Source: Sarocladium kiliense
Taxonomy: Eukaryota; Ascomycota; Sordariomycetes; Hypocreales; Sarocladiaceae
DNA: 64,000 nucleotides
Reading direction: 5' to 3'
Assembly (NCBI GenBank): GCA_030734395.1
Contig: JAUZTG010000048.1
Location: 2,480,001-2,544,000 of the forward strand
Shown: one piece after another, positions 46,639 to 58,443 of the stretch
Numbering within the stretch: the first letter of the stretch is position 1
How the letters are laid out: every line of letters starts with the position of its first letter
Notes under the pieces: model-generated
The model's database searches: none
Seen by the model: the letters and a program-made list of their open reading frames with translations, nothing else
Told to the model about the DNA's origin: nothing
Position numbers and translations under genes: made by a program

Positions 46639-47416
46639 ATGCTGCTCGATCTTCCATGAACAACATCACATCTCCACAGTGAGATGACCCCGAGCTTCTA
46701 CGGCATCTTCCATACCCTCAAGGTCGCAACTGCCTACTCTATCCTCTGGCAGGTGGCCCTTTCTCCTTCGATATACCTCTTGGGTGGCATTGCTCCGCAG
46801 CGCCCAAATTTCTTGTTGATCTTGGCGGCTTTTCGGATTCTAAAACTCTTGCTCTGGGCAATTGGCGTTAAACTGATTGTGTTTCCTTGCGTCATTGCTT
46901 TTTCCTTTTTGTCTAATCGCAGTGTCTTCATCTTGCAGTTCTTGGCAAGCAAATTTTTTGATGTATTTTCTGTCTTTTTTCAACTAGTGATCATTGGGAT
47001 CGCTCTCAGGAGTCGCTAAGGGAGGTTTTGCGTGTTGTATGATGGGTTTCGGGGATGCTTCATTCGATTCTCGTCACTCCTTGACACAGACTTAGATCCC
47101 TTCAATTGAGATCCTTGAACATGCTTGATGCATCGTAGCGATCATGTTGCCAAATGTGACACCATTTAAGACAAAAAGAATGTGTGTAAATAAATGAACA
47201 GAGAACTTGGTTATGATCAAAGCTGTGGTCCAGGCAGCTGACAGTGTACATGGTGAGTGGCCGTTTGCGGCGTCCATGTGAAGCTGTCGTGCTGGGCGGG
47301 TCGCGATAAGATAAGGCAAGGCGCAAGGCGAACCGCAACCTTCAACTTTGCCATGTCAGGCTTGCACAACCTTAGTTTCCCTTCCTCTCCAACGCCAAAA
47401 ATACCAATTTTCGACC
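46639..47416. other. Intergenic region between DENN and BCD1 genes
   Basis: About 0.8 kb; the first half is T-rich on the plus strand, as in a 3' UTR. No supported gene. Confidence 0.5.
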
Positions 47417-48748
47417 ATGGCCGACCCTCTCTTGACGAACTTGTGTGCAATTTGCCACGTCTCGCCGCCAAAGTACAAGTGTCCTCGCTGCAACCTACGA
47501 ACCTGCTCCCTCGCCTGCATCAAGAAGCACAAGGCTTGGTCAGAATGCAGCGGCGAGCGCGATGCGACTGCCTACATTCCACCATCGAAGCTGCGCACCC
47601 CGGCCGGAGTCGATCACGATTATAACTTTCTGCACGGCATCGAGCGGGCTGTGGAGCGATCTGAGAGAGTGCTTATTGGGGAGCGCGGCATAGTCCAGGC
47701 AGAGGAGTTGCGGCCGCTTACAACGCAGGAGGTACGATGGAAGACGGGACGAGATGGTCGAAAGAGAAAGGTTGTCACGACAAGAGTGCTGAGAGAGGCG
47801 ATAGGAAGGTCATTTGAGAGGTTTCTGGCACAGAGGTTGCGGAAGCTGAATGTGCAGATCCTGTGTGCGCCACTGGGGATGGCGAGGCAGAAGGAAAACA
47901 ACACAACACTGAACAGGAGGTCGGGACGGATCAATTGGCAAGTGGAATGGTTTGCACTTGATAAAGATGGTGCAACAGAACATCCGGACACCAAGGCAAA
48001 GAGATTGCTTTCCAAAGTCATGGATGACACACCTCTATATCAAGCCTACCACGACCTACTGGAGGAGCGGAGTTGCGAGACTGCTGTTGCGCCCAAGTCG
48101 GGACTCAGGGCGAAGGCACACCAATCGCAAAGCTCAAGCGACTCACGCTGGACTGCGGATATGGACGGACTGCAGGACGCACTCACGGGCATGTGGCTAT
48201 CACCTGCCGAGGTGGACGCTGAAGAGGACCAGAAGCGACGCAAGCGGTACCAGTTCTTCCTTGGCAGCACCAGCAGGCGATCTGATCTCCCAACAAAGAT
48301 AACAAGCCTGGACTCGGGAGATTGTTTGAGAGAGATCTTGCGGAACGGTCAGGTGTTAGAGTTTCCCACGATCTATGTCCTGACTGGAGCTGCTGGTACA
48401 ACCCTACCACCGGGTTTCGTTCTTGGACCCAAGGAGACTGCGCCGCCCGCAGGGCAAGGACCACAGGGTACCAAACGTAAAGGGGGACCTACTGAGGGAC
48501 AGAAGGGGGGCCCGCGATCAGCGAAGAAACTGAAGCAGCATGGCAGGGCTGGTGCCGAACCGCTTGAGGAGGGAGAGTTGGGCAGCGATGGGGAGGGAGC
48601 AGAAGGGCAGGATGCTGACGCTGGGGATAAGAGCTCTGGCGTTGCGTTAGAGGCAGGAGAAGTAATTGGAGAGGAGAGTTTCGGAGAGGAGGATGAAGCC
48701 ATGGTAGAGGATGATGAGACAAGCAGCTCCGGGAGCGATGGTGACTAG
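47417..48748 (+). CDS. BCD1: Box C/D snoRNA protein 1 (HIT-type zinc finger)
   Basis: Single exon, 443 residues from the ATG at 47417; the frame extends upstream but the zinc finger begins nine residues after this Met. The zf-HIT domain spans residues 10-44 with ligands Cys10, Cys13, Cys22, Cys25, Cys30, Cys34, His38 and Cys44. The following conserved body with DHDYNFLHGIERAVER and NWQVEWF matches Bcd1, an essential assembly factor that stabilises box C/D snoRNPs in the nucleus together with Rsa1/Hit1 and the R2TP complex. The last 90 residues are Gly/Glu/Asp-rich and disordered, with a basic stretch (KRKGGPTEGQKGGPRSAKKLK) that may be a nuclear signal. Followed on the same strand by SEC6. 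Confidence 0.92.
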   Translation: MADPLLTNLCAICHVSPPKYKCPRCNLRTCSLACIKKHKAWSECSGERDATAYIPPSKLRTPAGVDHDYNFLHGIERAVERSERVLIGERGIVQAEELRPLTTQEVRWKTGRDGRKRKVVTTRVLREAIGRSFERFLAQRLRKLNVQILCAPLGMARQKENNTTLNRRSGRINWQVEWFALDKDGATEHPDTKAKRLLSKVMDDTPLYQAYHDLLEERSCETAVAPKSGLRAKAHQSQSSSDSRWTADMDGLQDALTGMWLSPAEVDAEEDQKRRKRYQFFLGSTSRRSDLPTKITSLDSGDCLREILRNGQVLEFPTIYVLTGAAGTTLPPGFVLGPKETAPPAGQGPQGTKRKGGPTEGQKGGPRSAKKLKQHGRAGAEPLEEGELGSDGEGAEGQDADAGDKSSGVALEAGEVIGEESFGEEDEAMVEDDETSSSGSDGD

Positions 48749-49228
48749 GACTTAGCAAAGGTGGCGGCGTTTGCTTTTGGATGGGCGTTCAATACCCGGT
48801 GTATGAAGTACCGTAGGGAAATAGGATAGCAAGCGACTTTGTACCGAAACATCACTAGCACATTGACCAGCATTTATCAGTGCAATTGCTGCTTCTTGTC
48901 GAATGCAACTGTTGGCGATGGTTCGAGCATCGTACAGTGTGGCGTTTGGCGAGCGTTGGCTGTGGCGCGTGCTCTCCAACCACCAACCCACCTTGAGGCG
49001 TCAACCCCCTGCACCTCTTCGACATCGACATCGACATCCAAGACAATCCTACGACCTTTCACGAGCAACGAGATCATTTATCGACTTCTACGAAAGAACA
49101 GTCCTTGACATTGACGAGACTCAGACAACACCCCAACAGCGCATGCCGCGCCTTCAAACGCGACATGGTCTGAGGCGAGTCGCACTGTCCCGTCGCAAGG
49201 TCCGTGGCAACCGAATCAAACCACCACA
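48749..49228. other. Intergenic region between BCD1 and SEC6
   Basis: About 0.5 kb; open frames that overlap the SEC6 start in other frames are not supported as genes. It should hold the SEC6 promoter. Confidence 0.5.
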
Positions 49229-51478
49229 ATGGACGACGCACTCGTCCCCAAGCTCTCGGAGCTCCTACGACATCCTGAAGATCTCGACAAGATTCCCGCT
49301 CTAAAGCTCGAGTTCTCTCGCAAGAAAGGCGGCGTCGATGGCCAGCTGCGCTCCGGGCTGCGCGAGCAGCTTGAGCTGACGCAGTCCGGCATGAACGGCC
49401 TGACCGACGGCCAGAAGACGGTCCAGATGATCAAGGATGAAATGATGAAGATTGACAGACTGTGCTCGGAAAGCCAGAACCTCATCAAGGACTTTGCGAG
49501 TATCAATATGGTATCGCAAGCCCATCGCAACTTCGGGGCGGTGGAGACAATGAGGAAGAACCTCGAGACATTCAACGAGAGGGTCACGCTGGTGGAGAAT
49601 ATGTTGAGAGAGGACGATGAAGACAAAGAGAACATGCCGAATTTGCTGCCGTGTCATTACGAGCTTACGCAATTACGAAACATCCGAGACGATGCAATGG
49701 AGCAAATACAGCGAGCGGACGATCCGAGCTTACAGTCAACATTGGAGGATTACTTCTCACGGCTCGACGATACAATCGATTGGTTTGACGAGCATGTCGG
49801 TATTCTAGCTCTGAACCTCATTAACCTTGTTGTCAATGACAATAACGGCCTAGTCGTGCGGTTCGCGGTTGTGATGGAAGCCGAGGAGAAGAGCGACCAG
49901 CGGGTCCTGGCGCTACAAGACGCCCTCAAAGATCATAAAGAGATGGCGGTTCGTTTCCAGAGCATCACCGACGGCGCGAAGAAAGTTCGCGGATACAAGG
50001 ACAAGTTCATCGAGGCGATACGTCTCAGCACAGAGCAGCAATTCGACCAGTCGAGGGAAGAGTTCCTCGACGACCCGAAGAAGCTGGAGAAGATCATGAA
50101 GTGGTACTTCAATGACCTCAATGCCGTCAAGATCGGTATGACGCCGCTCATGCCGAAGAAGTGGCGCATCGGAAAGGTTTACGCGGATGTTTACCACCAG
50201 CTTATGCATGACTTCCTCATTGGCATCGTCGACGACAAGGAGTCCAGCTCTGCGCATACCCTTGAGATCAGCAGTTTCCCCGAAAAATACTACAAGAAGA
50301 TGCTCAAGATTGGGTTCCGTCAGGATGACCTCAGCCCGCATGTTATCGACAACCGCGAAGGCGAGCTGGTGCGGGACTTCCGTGAGCTCATCATCAAGTT
50401 CCTTGATGAATGGATAGAACGTATTTTCGCGCAGGAGAAGCGCGACTTCCTTGAGCGAAATTCGGAGAGCTCGAATCTGGATCATGACGAGTATGGATAT
50501 TTCCGCACGAAGAATCTCGTTGCGTTGTGGCGCATGCTCAGGGAGCAGGTCGATGCCGCGACGAACTCTCAGCGTGCGGATGTGGTCGAGGGTGTTATCG
50601 ACGCGATGTTTGTTCGTCTCCGTAACCGTCAGCAGTCATGGCAACGGATGCTTGAGGACGAGGCCGACCGCTATGAGTCAGGTCGTGTCCCTGAGCTCGA
50701 GGGCTTCCAATCGTTGCAGGATTGGCTTGTGGCGACAGCGAATGACCAGATTGCATGCATTGATGACAATGAAGAGGAGAATCGCCCTGCATACCTCAGC
50801 AGCTTCCGCGGACTGTTGGAAGAGCACGTCACGCCGGCGTATATTGAGCGTGCAGATGCCGAAGTGGCAACTCTTCGCGATGGCTACGTTGACTTCAGCA
50901 CTTGGTGTCTGAACCGTTTCGCACAGCTTGTCTTTGCCGTTGACTTCAAGACCGTGCTACCGGATTTCTTCACACCAAAGTGGTACACCAGTACGGCAAT
51001 GAAGCAAATGGTTGTCACATTCGAGGAATACATTGGCGACTACCGCCAAGTCCTCCATCACTCCCTTGTCGACATCTTCGCCGAGATCCTCGCTGACGAG
51101 CTTCTGGTCCGCTACCTCTCCGCCGTCCGCAACCGCGGCGCCCGCTTCCGTCGCGCCGACCCCTTCCAAGACAAGCTCTTCAACGACATCTCCACGGCCT
51201 TCGACTTCTTTGGGACGTTACCGAGTGGAGACTCGATTAAGCAGACGTGGCGTGTGACTGAGCAGTTCTTGCAGCTGCTGACGGCGGATAAGGAGAGTGT
51301 GGCGGATGTGTTTGCGGCGTTCAAGGAGCTGTATTGGGATCTGCAGATTAGTTGGGTGGAGGCTGTGTTGAGGAGTAGGGATGATTTTGAGCGGTCGATG
51401 CTGAATGCTGTGAAGGCGAGGGCGGCGCAGATAGAGGTTGTGAGGGGACCTGAGACGATTATGAGTAAGGTCAAATGA
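49229..51478 (+). CDS. SEC6: Exocyst complex component Sec6
   Basis: Single exon, 749 residues. The all-helical protein begins with a coiled-coil region (about 40-130), includes DWFDEHVGILALNLINLV and KIMKWYFNDLNAVK, and ends with the Sec6 CATCHR bundles (for example LVALWRMLREQVDAATNSQR and FKTVLPDFFTPKW). Length and pattern match fungal Sec6. Sec6 is one of eight exocyst subunits that tether secretory vesicles to the plasma membrane at the growing hyphal tip. The start was chosen at the first ATG that leads into the conserved amphipathic N-terminus. No intron is needed. It converges on the EDE1 gene. Confidence 0.95.
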   Translation: MDDALVPKLSELLRHPEDLDKIPALKLEFSRKKGGVDGQLRSGLREQLELTQSGMNGLTDGQKTVQMIKDEMMKIDRLCSESQNLIKDFASINMVSQAHRNFGAVETMRKNLETFNERVTLVENMLREDDEDKENMPNLLPCHYELTQLRNIRDDAMEQIQRADDPSLQSTLEDYFSRLDDTIDWFDEHVGILALNLINLVVNDNNGLVVRFAVVMEAEEKSDQRVLALQDALKDHKEMAVRFQSITDGAKKVRGYKDKFIEAIRLSTEQQFDQSREEFLDDPKKLEKIMKWYFNDLNAVKIGMTPLMPKKWRIGKVYADVYHQLMHDFLIGIVDDKESSSAHTLEISSFPEKYYKKMLKIGFRQDDLSPHVIDNREGELVRDFRELIIKFLDEWIERIFAQEKRDFLERNSESSNLDHDEYGYFRTKNLVALWRMLREQVDAATNSQRADVVEGVIDAMFVRLRNRQQSWQRMLEDEADRYESGRVPELEGFQSLQDWLVATANDQIACIDDNEEENRPAYLSSFRGLLEEHVTPAYIERADAEVATLRDGYVDFSTWCLNRFAQLVFAVDFKTVLPDFFTPKWYTSTAMKQMVVTFEEYIGDYRQVLHHSLVDIFAEILADELLVRYLSAVRNRGARFRRADPFQDKLFNDISTAFDFFGTLPSGDSIKQTWRVTEQFLQLLTADKESVADVFAAFKELYWDLQISWVEAVLRSRDDFERSMLNAVKARAAQIEVVRGPETIMSKVK

Positions 51479-51847
51479 TGAGTAGAGCAGATCAACAATG
51501 GCAATGATTCAATGGACGATACCAAAGCATGTAAATCACGTTTCACAGCAAGATGAGAACTTCAGAGGCCATCACGAAGTGCTTACTGTCTGTATTTACC
51601 ACCCAGTCCAAATACGCTACCATATCATGAGAATAAGAAGAGAGGAAGAAAACAATAAAGGCTATCTGCTACAACAAACCACCAATCTCGTTGCCGAGAA
51701 GTTACAGACGCGACAATGCTAGATCAAGAAATACAGATCCCTCCCCAAGGCGAGGTTTATTATGGGAGTAAAGCCTCTGTCAATGGACACTCGCTCAAGG
51801 GGCCACAGCCGTAGTTCCAAGAACCAACAGGCTACCCAGATCCTATT
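51479..51847. other. Convergent intergenic region, no gene seen
   Basis: About 0.37 kb between the SEC6 and EDE1 stops; A/T-rich start, probably both 3' UTRs. Confidence 0.5.
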
Positions 51848-54800
51848 CTAAGACTGGCTGGCCAAGAAGTTTGCGGCCTGGGGGGTTGCTGTCAGCCGCA
51901 TTGCCCAGATCAGTTGGGGTTTGTAAAGCTTTTAACTTACCCTTTCCAGATTGTAATCGTACTTCTCTAAAGCGGACAGAGCGTCAGAGCGAGAGTAGCC
52001 CATGCCAGTCAAGTTCTTCAGGATCGGATCATCATGCTCCCCGGTATCTGTGAGCGCCCTGCCGGGACCATCGGGCCGCAAGGGACTAGTCGGCTTTTCA
52101 GTCTGCGGCGCCGCAGCCTCGTTGGAGGCTGGAGCGGCGGCATTGGTGCTCGGTGAATCCAGTCCCGCGAATATGGCGTCCCAGTCATGCGAGTCACCGG
52201 CACCCTGCTGGGACGGGTTCGCCGTGGCTGGTGCCGGCGCACCAGAGGCAGAGTTGGATGAGATGAAATCGAAGCTGCTCTCATTGCCGAAGGCAGTGGA
52301 CTCGCTCTTGGCCTGGCTGGCAGGCGGGCTGCTGTCGAAGACAGGGTGGAAGTCATCGAGACCTGAGCGTGAGATGTTGGCGAAGTCATCATCCGCCGAA
52401 CCTTCCTTTGCATCTTCCAAGCCCTCGAAGTCGTCATCGAGGTCGTCAAAAGCACTCTTGCCAGGGGGATTTGATGGGGCGGCAGACTGGGCAGCAGGCG
52501 CATCCCCAGTGTTCGCTGACCCAAAAATATCATCAACTGAAGTCTGACCGCCTCCGGTACTGTTATTGGTGATGGTAGCGGGAGATGATGGTTGCTCGGC
52601 GCTGCTCATGGTCAGTCTTAGTCCCGAAAACGATTTGCGGGTTTACTCACGTTTGTCCAAGCGGTTCCTTAGGCGGGACCGTAGGTGTGCCCTCGACTGC
52701 TGGCGGCGGTGACGCCTGAGCAATGGTGGCCTCGGGACCGGGAGCAGCCGCAGGTGCCTTGCCCTTGTTCTGTGGCGAGGCAGGGGCAAAATCATCATCG
52801 AAACCCCCTCCTTCGCTATCCGACTCTGAGTCGTCATCTCTCTCAAGCTCCGAGATGGGCGGGAACTCGCTTGCAAATGCCGCCGGAGGCTTAGGTGAAT
52901 CAGAAGCCGCAGCAGGCTTCTCCTTCGCGGAAGTGAAGGCTGCAAAAGCATTGTCGAAGTCTGCTTTCGCTTTGGCTTGATCGTCGTTGGAAAACGGATC
53001 AGACGCCGCGGCGCCAGGTTGGCCTTCAGTCGGTGGAGGAGGAGCGACTGCCGTCTCCGAAGGACCCGGAGTGCTAGATTTATCATCTGATCCCTCGTTG
53101 GTTGAGGAGCCGGAGGTAGGAAAGTCACCCGGGAAAGGGTTCTTCGCATCACTACCGGCGCCCTCAGCACGAGATGCTGGTGGCGACACCTGACGGGAAG
53201 AAGAGAGTGAGTCTGAATGCTCAGGGAATGGCAGGAAGCTCGAGCTCATTTGACGAGACTCAGGGGGCGCCGGAGGATCTCCACCAACAGTCAACGTCCC
53301 CTGTCTACTCAGGACAGGGCTTCCCGTAGGAGGAGTATGCACGGAGCCGGCACTGGCACTGGCACTGGCAGTCGACGCTCCAGTAATCTGGGGCTTGAAG
53401 GGAGCAGCAGCCATTGGGGGAGGAGTGCTGGTCGTGGGACCGAAGACCTCATCGAACGACTTGTCCGTTGAAGCACGGGCTGGAGGCGAAGCGAAGGCAC
53501 CCATGATATCAGTGCTTGCCGTCCGCCTGAAGAAGGGGTTGTTTCCGCTTCCAGTCGACAAAGCGGGGCTGGCGATATGCGACGTGTTGGGTGCAGGAGA
53601 GGCCTCGCGGGAAAGCTCATCGTTGCCCTTGGCCAGGTCTTCAGCTTCGGTCTTCAATTTGTCCCGCTCGCCTTCCGTGGTGGATAATTGCTTCTTGTTG
53701 ATGGCAACAAGTCCCTTCTGTTGCCTGGCATCAGACTTGAGCTTGTCAATCTGCGGCTTCAACTGAGCAATTTCAGCGTTGACAACCCGGATCTTCTCTC
53801 TTAGGCTGGTGTTCTCCTGCTGATCAGCTTGCAATTGTGTCAGGACTTGCTGGTGTTGACTCTGGATGTCTCTGTAGTTGCCCTCAAGGACCATGCACTC
53901 GCTCTGCAGTTTTTGCGTCTCAGCACGGGACAGCCTGAGCTTTTCCTCAAGTGCCCTGGTATCTTCCGCTTCCTTCTCGTACAATGTGCGAAGCTGTGCC
54001 AAGCGTTGTTCAAAATTCTGCTTCTGCGAGTTGGTCTGATTGAGCTCGGTCTGTGTTGTACTGCGTTTCGCCTGCGTATCCTGCATCTGCTTAGACAATG
54101 AGCTGACCTGGTTTGACAGGTTGGCCAGCTCAGTAGTCTCTCCGGTCAGGTTCTTGCTGACCTCTGGATCCGTATCACCAAGGAGGTCGTCTGAAGCTGA
54201 CTGAAGCTTGGCCCCAGCCCCTTCCCCTGTTGGCTGGGTTGATAAACCCCGGCCAAATGAAGATGACGGCACAAAGGGCTTGAAAGTTGAGCTCGTGGTG
54301 TTTGCTCGAATAGGGGACGTCGGAGCAAAATTACTCGAACCGCCGGCAAAAGGATCATTGGCATTGGAGCCACCAGTTGACATGGTCGTCTGCAGAGGCG
54401 CAGCAGGTGCAGGGCTGGACGTATCGAGACCGAACAGGTCGTCCAGTGCAGATTTCGGCTGAGGAGGTGGCTGCGTCATGGGAGGAGGTTCGAAGGCGGA
54501 AGTGGCCGTGGGAGGACGAGCTTGCGTTCGCATACTTGGTGGAATAAGGTTAGGTGGGAGGGTAGCAGGAAGTGGTTGACCTCGGTTCATCCTCTGCTGC
54601 CGGATCAAGTACATAGCAACCGCAAATTCATCACGTGTAAGGTGGCCTTGCGAGTTGATATCTGAAAGATCCCAGATCTGAGCCAGACTGTCCTCCGGGA
54701 GGTTTGACTGGCTGAAGAAAGGAACAGCTTCCTCGCCGGTGATGACACCCTTGTTGGCCTTGTCAAGATCATTGTAGATCTGGTCAAACTTGGCCTTGTC

Positions 54801-55815
54801 ATTGGCGGTGACTGCCCAGTCGGAGACACCAGCAGCTCCTGTGCCCTGGGGACCAATCGGTGGTCTTCCCAAGGGGCTCCCTGTTCGCACTTGGGCCGTC
54901 CCACTGAGCTGACGCGGGATAGCAGACATGCCCGTATTGGCCGGCGACTGACGAGGAGCAGCAGCCATGGATCCTCGGCGAGTGGCAGCCTCATACAAGG
55001 GGGCAGGAAGGACGTTCGGCAAAGCACGCAGGGCTCCGCTCTTCATAGAAGTCAAGAGGTGCATAGCAATAATGAACTCTGTTGCAACCAGGGCACCCCT
55101 CTGCTCGGTGTCGGAGAGCTGCCATATCCTTCCTAGGGCCTCATTCGGCAGGCCTGACTTCTCGAAGATAGTTCGTGCCTGTTCTCCTGAGAGCATGTTG
55201 TTCGACAGGGGTTGTCGTTCGAATAGGCTTGCATACTGGGTGGCCTTCTCTGGTGTTAGAGGCGGGATACGAATAGCACCACCCGTTCCTTGTGCTTGTA
55301 TAGGGGCAGCAGGCGGCGGAGATCCGACGGGGACGGGAGCGGGTGCTATCGAGATGCCGTCGAATCGAGGCAGCGGGCCGGGCTGGAGCGCAATCTCGAC
55401 CGTCGGCTCGCGGCCAGCTTGGGCATGTCCAATCAGCCTTAGGACGATACCAAAGCCGGCAGGCGTGAGGAAACCGCGGTTTTCCTTGTCAGCAATCTGC
55501 CAGATCTGAAGCACAATGATGTCAGTTCACGAAGCAGCCGCATCGTACGCAGCGGAGATACTCACCTCTCCTAGGACACGAGAGTCGAGCCTTGTCTTTT
55601 CAAAGAACTTGACAGCGATTTCCCCTGTAACCACACCGACACCTTCGCCGTCAGCCTGTCGAAAGAGCTGTCCGTATGCGCGCTTCTCTTCCGGGGTCAG
55701 GTTCAGATTCGGTTCGCCTGGAACGAGCATTGTGTCAATACGGAGCTCTATGCTGTCTTTGAGGAAGGCTGGAGGAGAACATACCTGAACCTGTGGCACT
55801 GGATTCCCCTGCCAT
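51848..55815 (-). CDS. EDE1: EH-domain and UBA-domain endocytic scaffold Ede1
   Basis: Five exons: 51848-51877, 51941-52616, 52651-55505, 55566-55717 and 55785-55815, giving 1247 residues. The first exon (MAGESSATGS) and the last (AANFLASQS) are tiny but needed to complete the end domains. Three EH domains follow one another: about 14-95 (LTPEEKRAYGQLFRQAD), 145-235 (QARTIFEKSGLPNEALGRIW) and 290-375 (NLPEDSLAQIWDLSDINSQG). After a Pro/Thr/Ser linker a coiled coil fills about 470-640, then a long disordered acidic region, and a C-terminal UBA domain (LKNLTGMGYSRSDALSALEK). This is the layout of Ede1/Eps15, which binds NPF-motif adaptors and ubiquitin and starts clathrin-mediated endocytosis. 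Introns are 33 to 67 nt; the 34-nt third intron is unusually short, so its border may need transcript support. Confidence 0.94.
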
Positions 55816-56869
55816 GATGTGCACGAGCTCTAGGCAGCTCTAGGCACGGGGGTTGACTCTAGAGGTGGATGTTGTCGCTAAGCCGCGCGTACGGCGGAAC
55901 CGTCGGCAGCGTAAAGTCTGCCTTGGAGATCGAAACCAAAGCAAGCAACAAATTCAAGAAATGTGCAACTGCAAGATGGTATGCAAGATGCGCAGCGTCA
56001 CACAGGCCAGAGACGAGGATGGGCGTTGGCGTAGCGAGGTGGTCGCTGGGAACGAGGTTCATCTGGAGGCTGGAGGCTGGGGAGGTGGACAGGCTGTGAT
56101 TGGCTGGATGCTGGGGATCTCATCATTTGTAGCTGGATGCATGGAAAGTGTGGCTGGTAGGTGTGTCGGCAGGTCGCGCCACACCGTGAACCAGCCACAA
56201 GCATCCACAGTTCCTGAGGGGAACGACCCTTCCAAATCTTCCAAATACTTGCAGCACTTGCATCCACAGTTCCTGAGTGGAACGGCCCCTCCAATTTTCC
56301 AAATACTTGCAGTACTTTTCGACAGCGACAACACAGTGAAGTGCTCTAGCGTCCAGTGCCCAGCCCGTCATTGGCCAAAGCCAGGCACATCCCCTCCTGT
56401 CCATCTAAATTTGTCTGCTGCAGCTGTAGCTTCAACGATTCATCAGCAACCCGGCAGCCGAACAAATTGACGCCATCACAACACTGTATCGTATCAGTAA
56501 GCAGCCGGGCAAGAGCCGATCCATCCATTCGCATCCATCGCCAGACACTACCTTGATTATTGGCCTGCAATTGTAATATTTGCCTCGCTTCGAGTTGCCA
56601 TTAATAGTTGTCCTCGGCATTGTCTTCGCCCTCGCTCTTTTTGACAGCTACTGCTTCCGTCTCCGGCGTCGCCGGCTCCAATCATTCCTTCACCATCCAG
56701 CTGCGGTCCCCTTCTAAACGTCATCCAACGTCCCCCTCCAAGCCCCCACCAAAGCCCGATTGCCCTCGGTCCCTTCCTGCAGTCTCACGCATACGGGCCA
56801 CTTGCTTAGGACCTACATATAGACGCAGCCATCTCCTCTTCCTCCAGCATCTTCATCCCGCCTCTCCCC
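55816..56869. promoter_or_regulatory. Divergent promoter of EDE1 and GLR1
   Basis: About 1.05 kb between divergent starts. It contains a 58-bp tandem duplication (56201-56317). ATTGG (reverse CCAAT) sequences occur at about 56099, 56371 and 56551 as possible CCAAT-complex sites. I found no perfect TTA(C/G)TAA Yap1 site. The 150 bases before GLR1 are pyrimidine-rich. Confidence 0.55.
56201..56317. repeat. Tandem duplication of about 58 bp in the EDE1-GLR1 promoter
   Basis: Copy one begins GCATCCACAGTTCCTGAG at 56201 and copy two begins identically at 56260; both end near AAATACTTGCAG followed by ACTT. The copies differ at a few positions and by a small deletion, so the duplication is recent but not brand new. 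It lies about 390 to 670 bases from the two starts. Confidence 0.9.
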
Positions 56870-58443
56870 ATGCAAGCTTTCGGTCTTCTCCCTCGCTTTT
56901 CAGCATCTGTATCTTCAAGATCTGCCCCGCTGCGAATCGCATCCCTTTCTCGACACCTTTCGACAACTTCGCCCGTCATGGCTCCCATCACGAAGGAGAC
57001 CGACTACCTGGTCCTCGGTGGAGGCAGTGGTGGCTTGGGCTCAGCCCGTATGGCCAGTGGGAAGTTCGGTACCAAGGCTATGATTATTGAGAACAAGCGC
57101 CTAGGAGGCACTTGCGTCAATGTCGGGTATGTTCACTCGAGGTAAAACTTTAGGGTTCTGATACTAATCCCACTGCGCTCAGCTGCGTTCCCAAGAAGGT
57201 CACGTTCAATGCCGCCGCCCTCGCTGAGGCCATCCACGACTCGAAAGCATACGGTTTCTCCGTCGAACAAACCGCTCCCTTCGACTGGCCAACATTCAAG
57301 GCCAAGCGCGACGCCTATATCAAACGCCTGAATGGCATCTACGAGCGGAACCTTGGCAACGACAAGGTTGAATACCTCCACGGTTGGGGTCGCTTGCTAT
57401 CCAAGAACCAGGCTGAAGTCACCTTAGATGACGGTTCCAAGGTCATTGTCAACGCCAAGAAGATCTTGATCGCTGTTGGCGGCAAGCCAAACGTTCCTCC
57501 AGCGATCCCCGGTGCTGAGTACGGCATGAACAGCGATGGCTTCTTCGACATTGACAGGCAGCCAAAGAAGGTTGCCATTGTCGGAGCAGGTTACATCGCT
57601 GTTGAGTTCGCTGGCATGTTTAACGCCCTCGGTACTGAGACCCATCTCTTTATTCGTCATGACACCTTCCTCCGAAACTTCGATCCCATGATCCAGGAGA
57701 GCGTTACCAAGGAGTACGAGAGACTTGGTGTCAATCTTCACAAACGCACCAACTTAAGCAAGGTCGAGAAGAATGCTGATGGCAAGCTTACCCTCACCTA
57801 CAAGGACGACGCTGGTAACGAAAGCACGGTGTCTGATGTCGATGACCTGATCTGGGCTGTCGGTCGCACCCCCGAGACACGGGGCATTGGTCTTGAGGAG
57901 GCTGGCGTGAAGCTGAACGAGAAGGGCTACGTTGAAGTTGACGAGTACCAAAACACCAGCGTCGACAACATTTACGCCCTGGGCGATGTCACTGGCCAGG
58001 TCGAGCTCACACCTGTCGCGATTGCTGCCGGCCGCCGTTTGGCCGAGCGCCTTTTCGGCCCTGAAAAGTTCTCCACGGCGAAGCTCAACTATGACAACAT
58101 CCCCTCCGTCGTCTTTGCGCACCCCGAGGTCGGTAGCGTCGGTCTCACAGAACCCCAGGCTATTGAGAAATACGGCAAGGAAAACATCAAGATCTATAAG
58201 ACCAGCTTCACTGCGATGTACTACGCCATGATGGAACCGGCAGACAAGGGACCGACTAACTACAAGCTCATCACATACGGACCCGATGAGAAGGTCGTCG
58301 GCCTACATATCATGGGCCTTGGCAGTGGAGAGATGCTGCAAGGCTTCGGCGTGGCGATCAAGATGGGTGCCACCAAGGCGGACTTTGATAGCTGCGTTGC
58401 TATTCACCCAACAAGCGCCGAAGAGCTTGTTACTTTGAAGTAG
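56870..58443 (+). CDS. GLR1: Glutathione reductase
   Basis: Two exons, 56870-57126 and 57183-58443, giving 505 residues. It reduces oxidised glutathione with NADPH. The FAD loop GGGSGGLGSARMA is at about residues 50-62. The intron interrupts the redox motif, and splicing restores GTCVNVGCVPKK with the disulfide Cys82-Cys87. The NADPH loop GAGYIAVEFAG, the second FAD block NIYALGDVTG and the C-terminal active-site HPTSAEE (His494, Glu499) are all intact. The first 36 residues are Arg/Ser/Leu-rich without acids, a mitochondrial presequence. A second in-frame ATG at 56978 (MAPITKE) would give the cytosolic form, as known for yeast Glr1. Divergent from EDE1. Confidence 0.97.
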
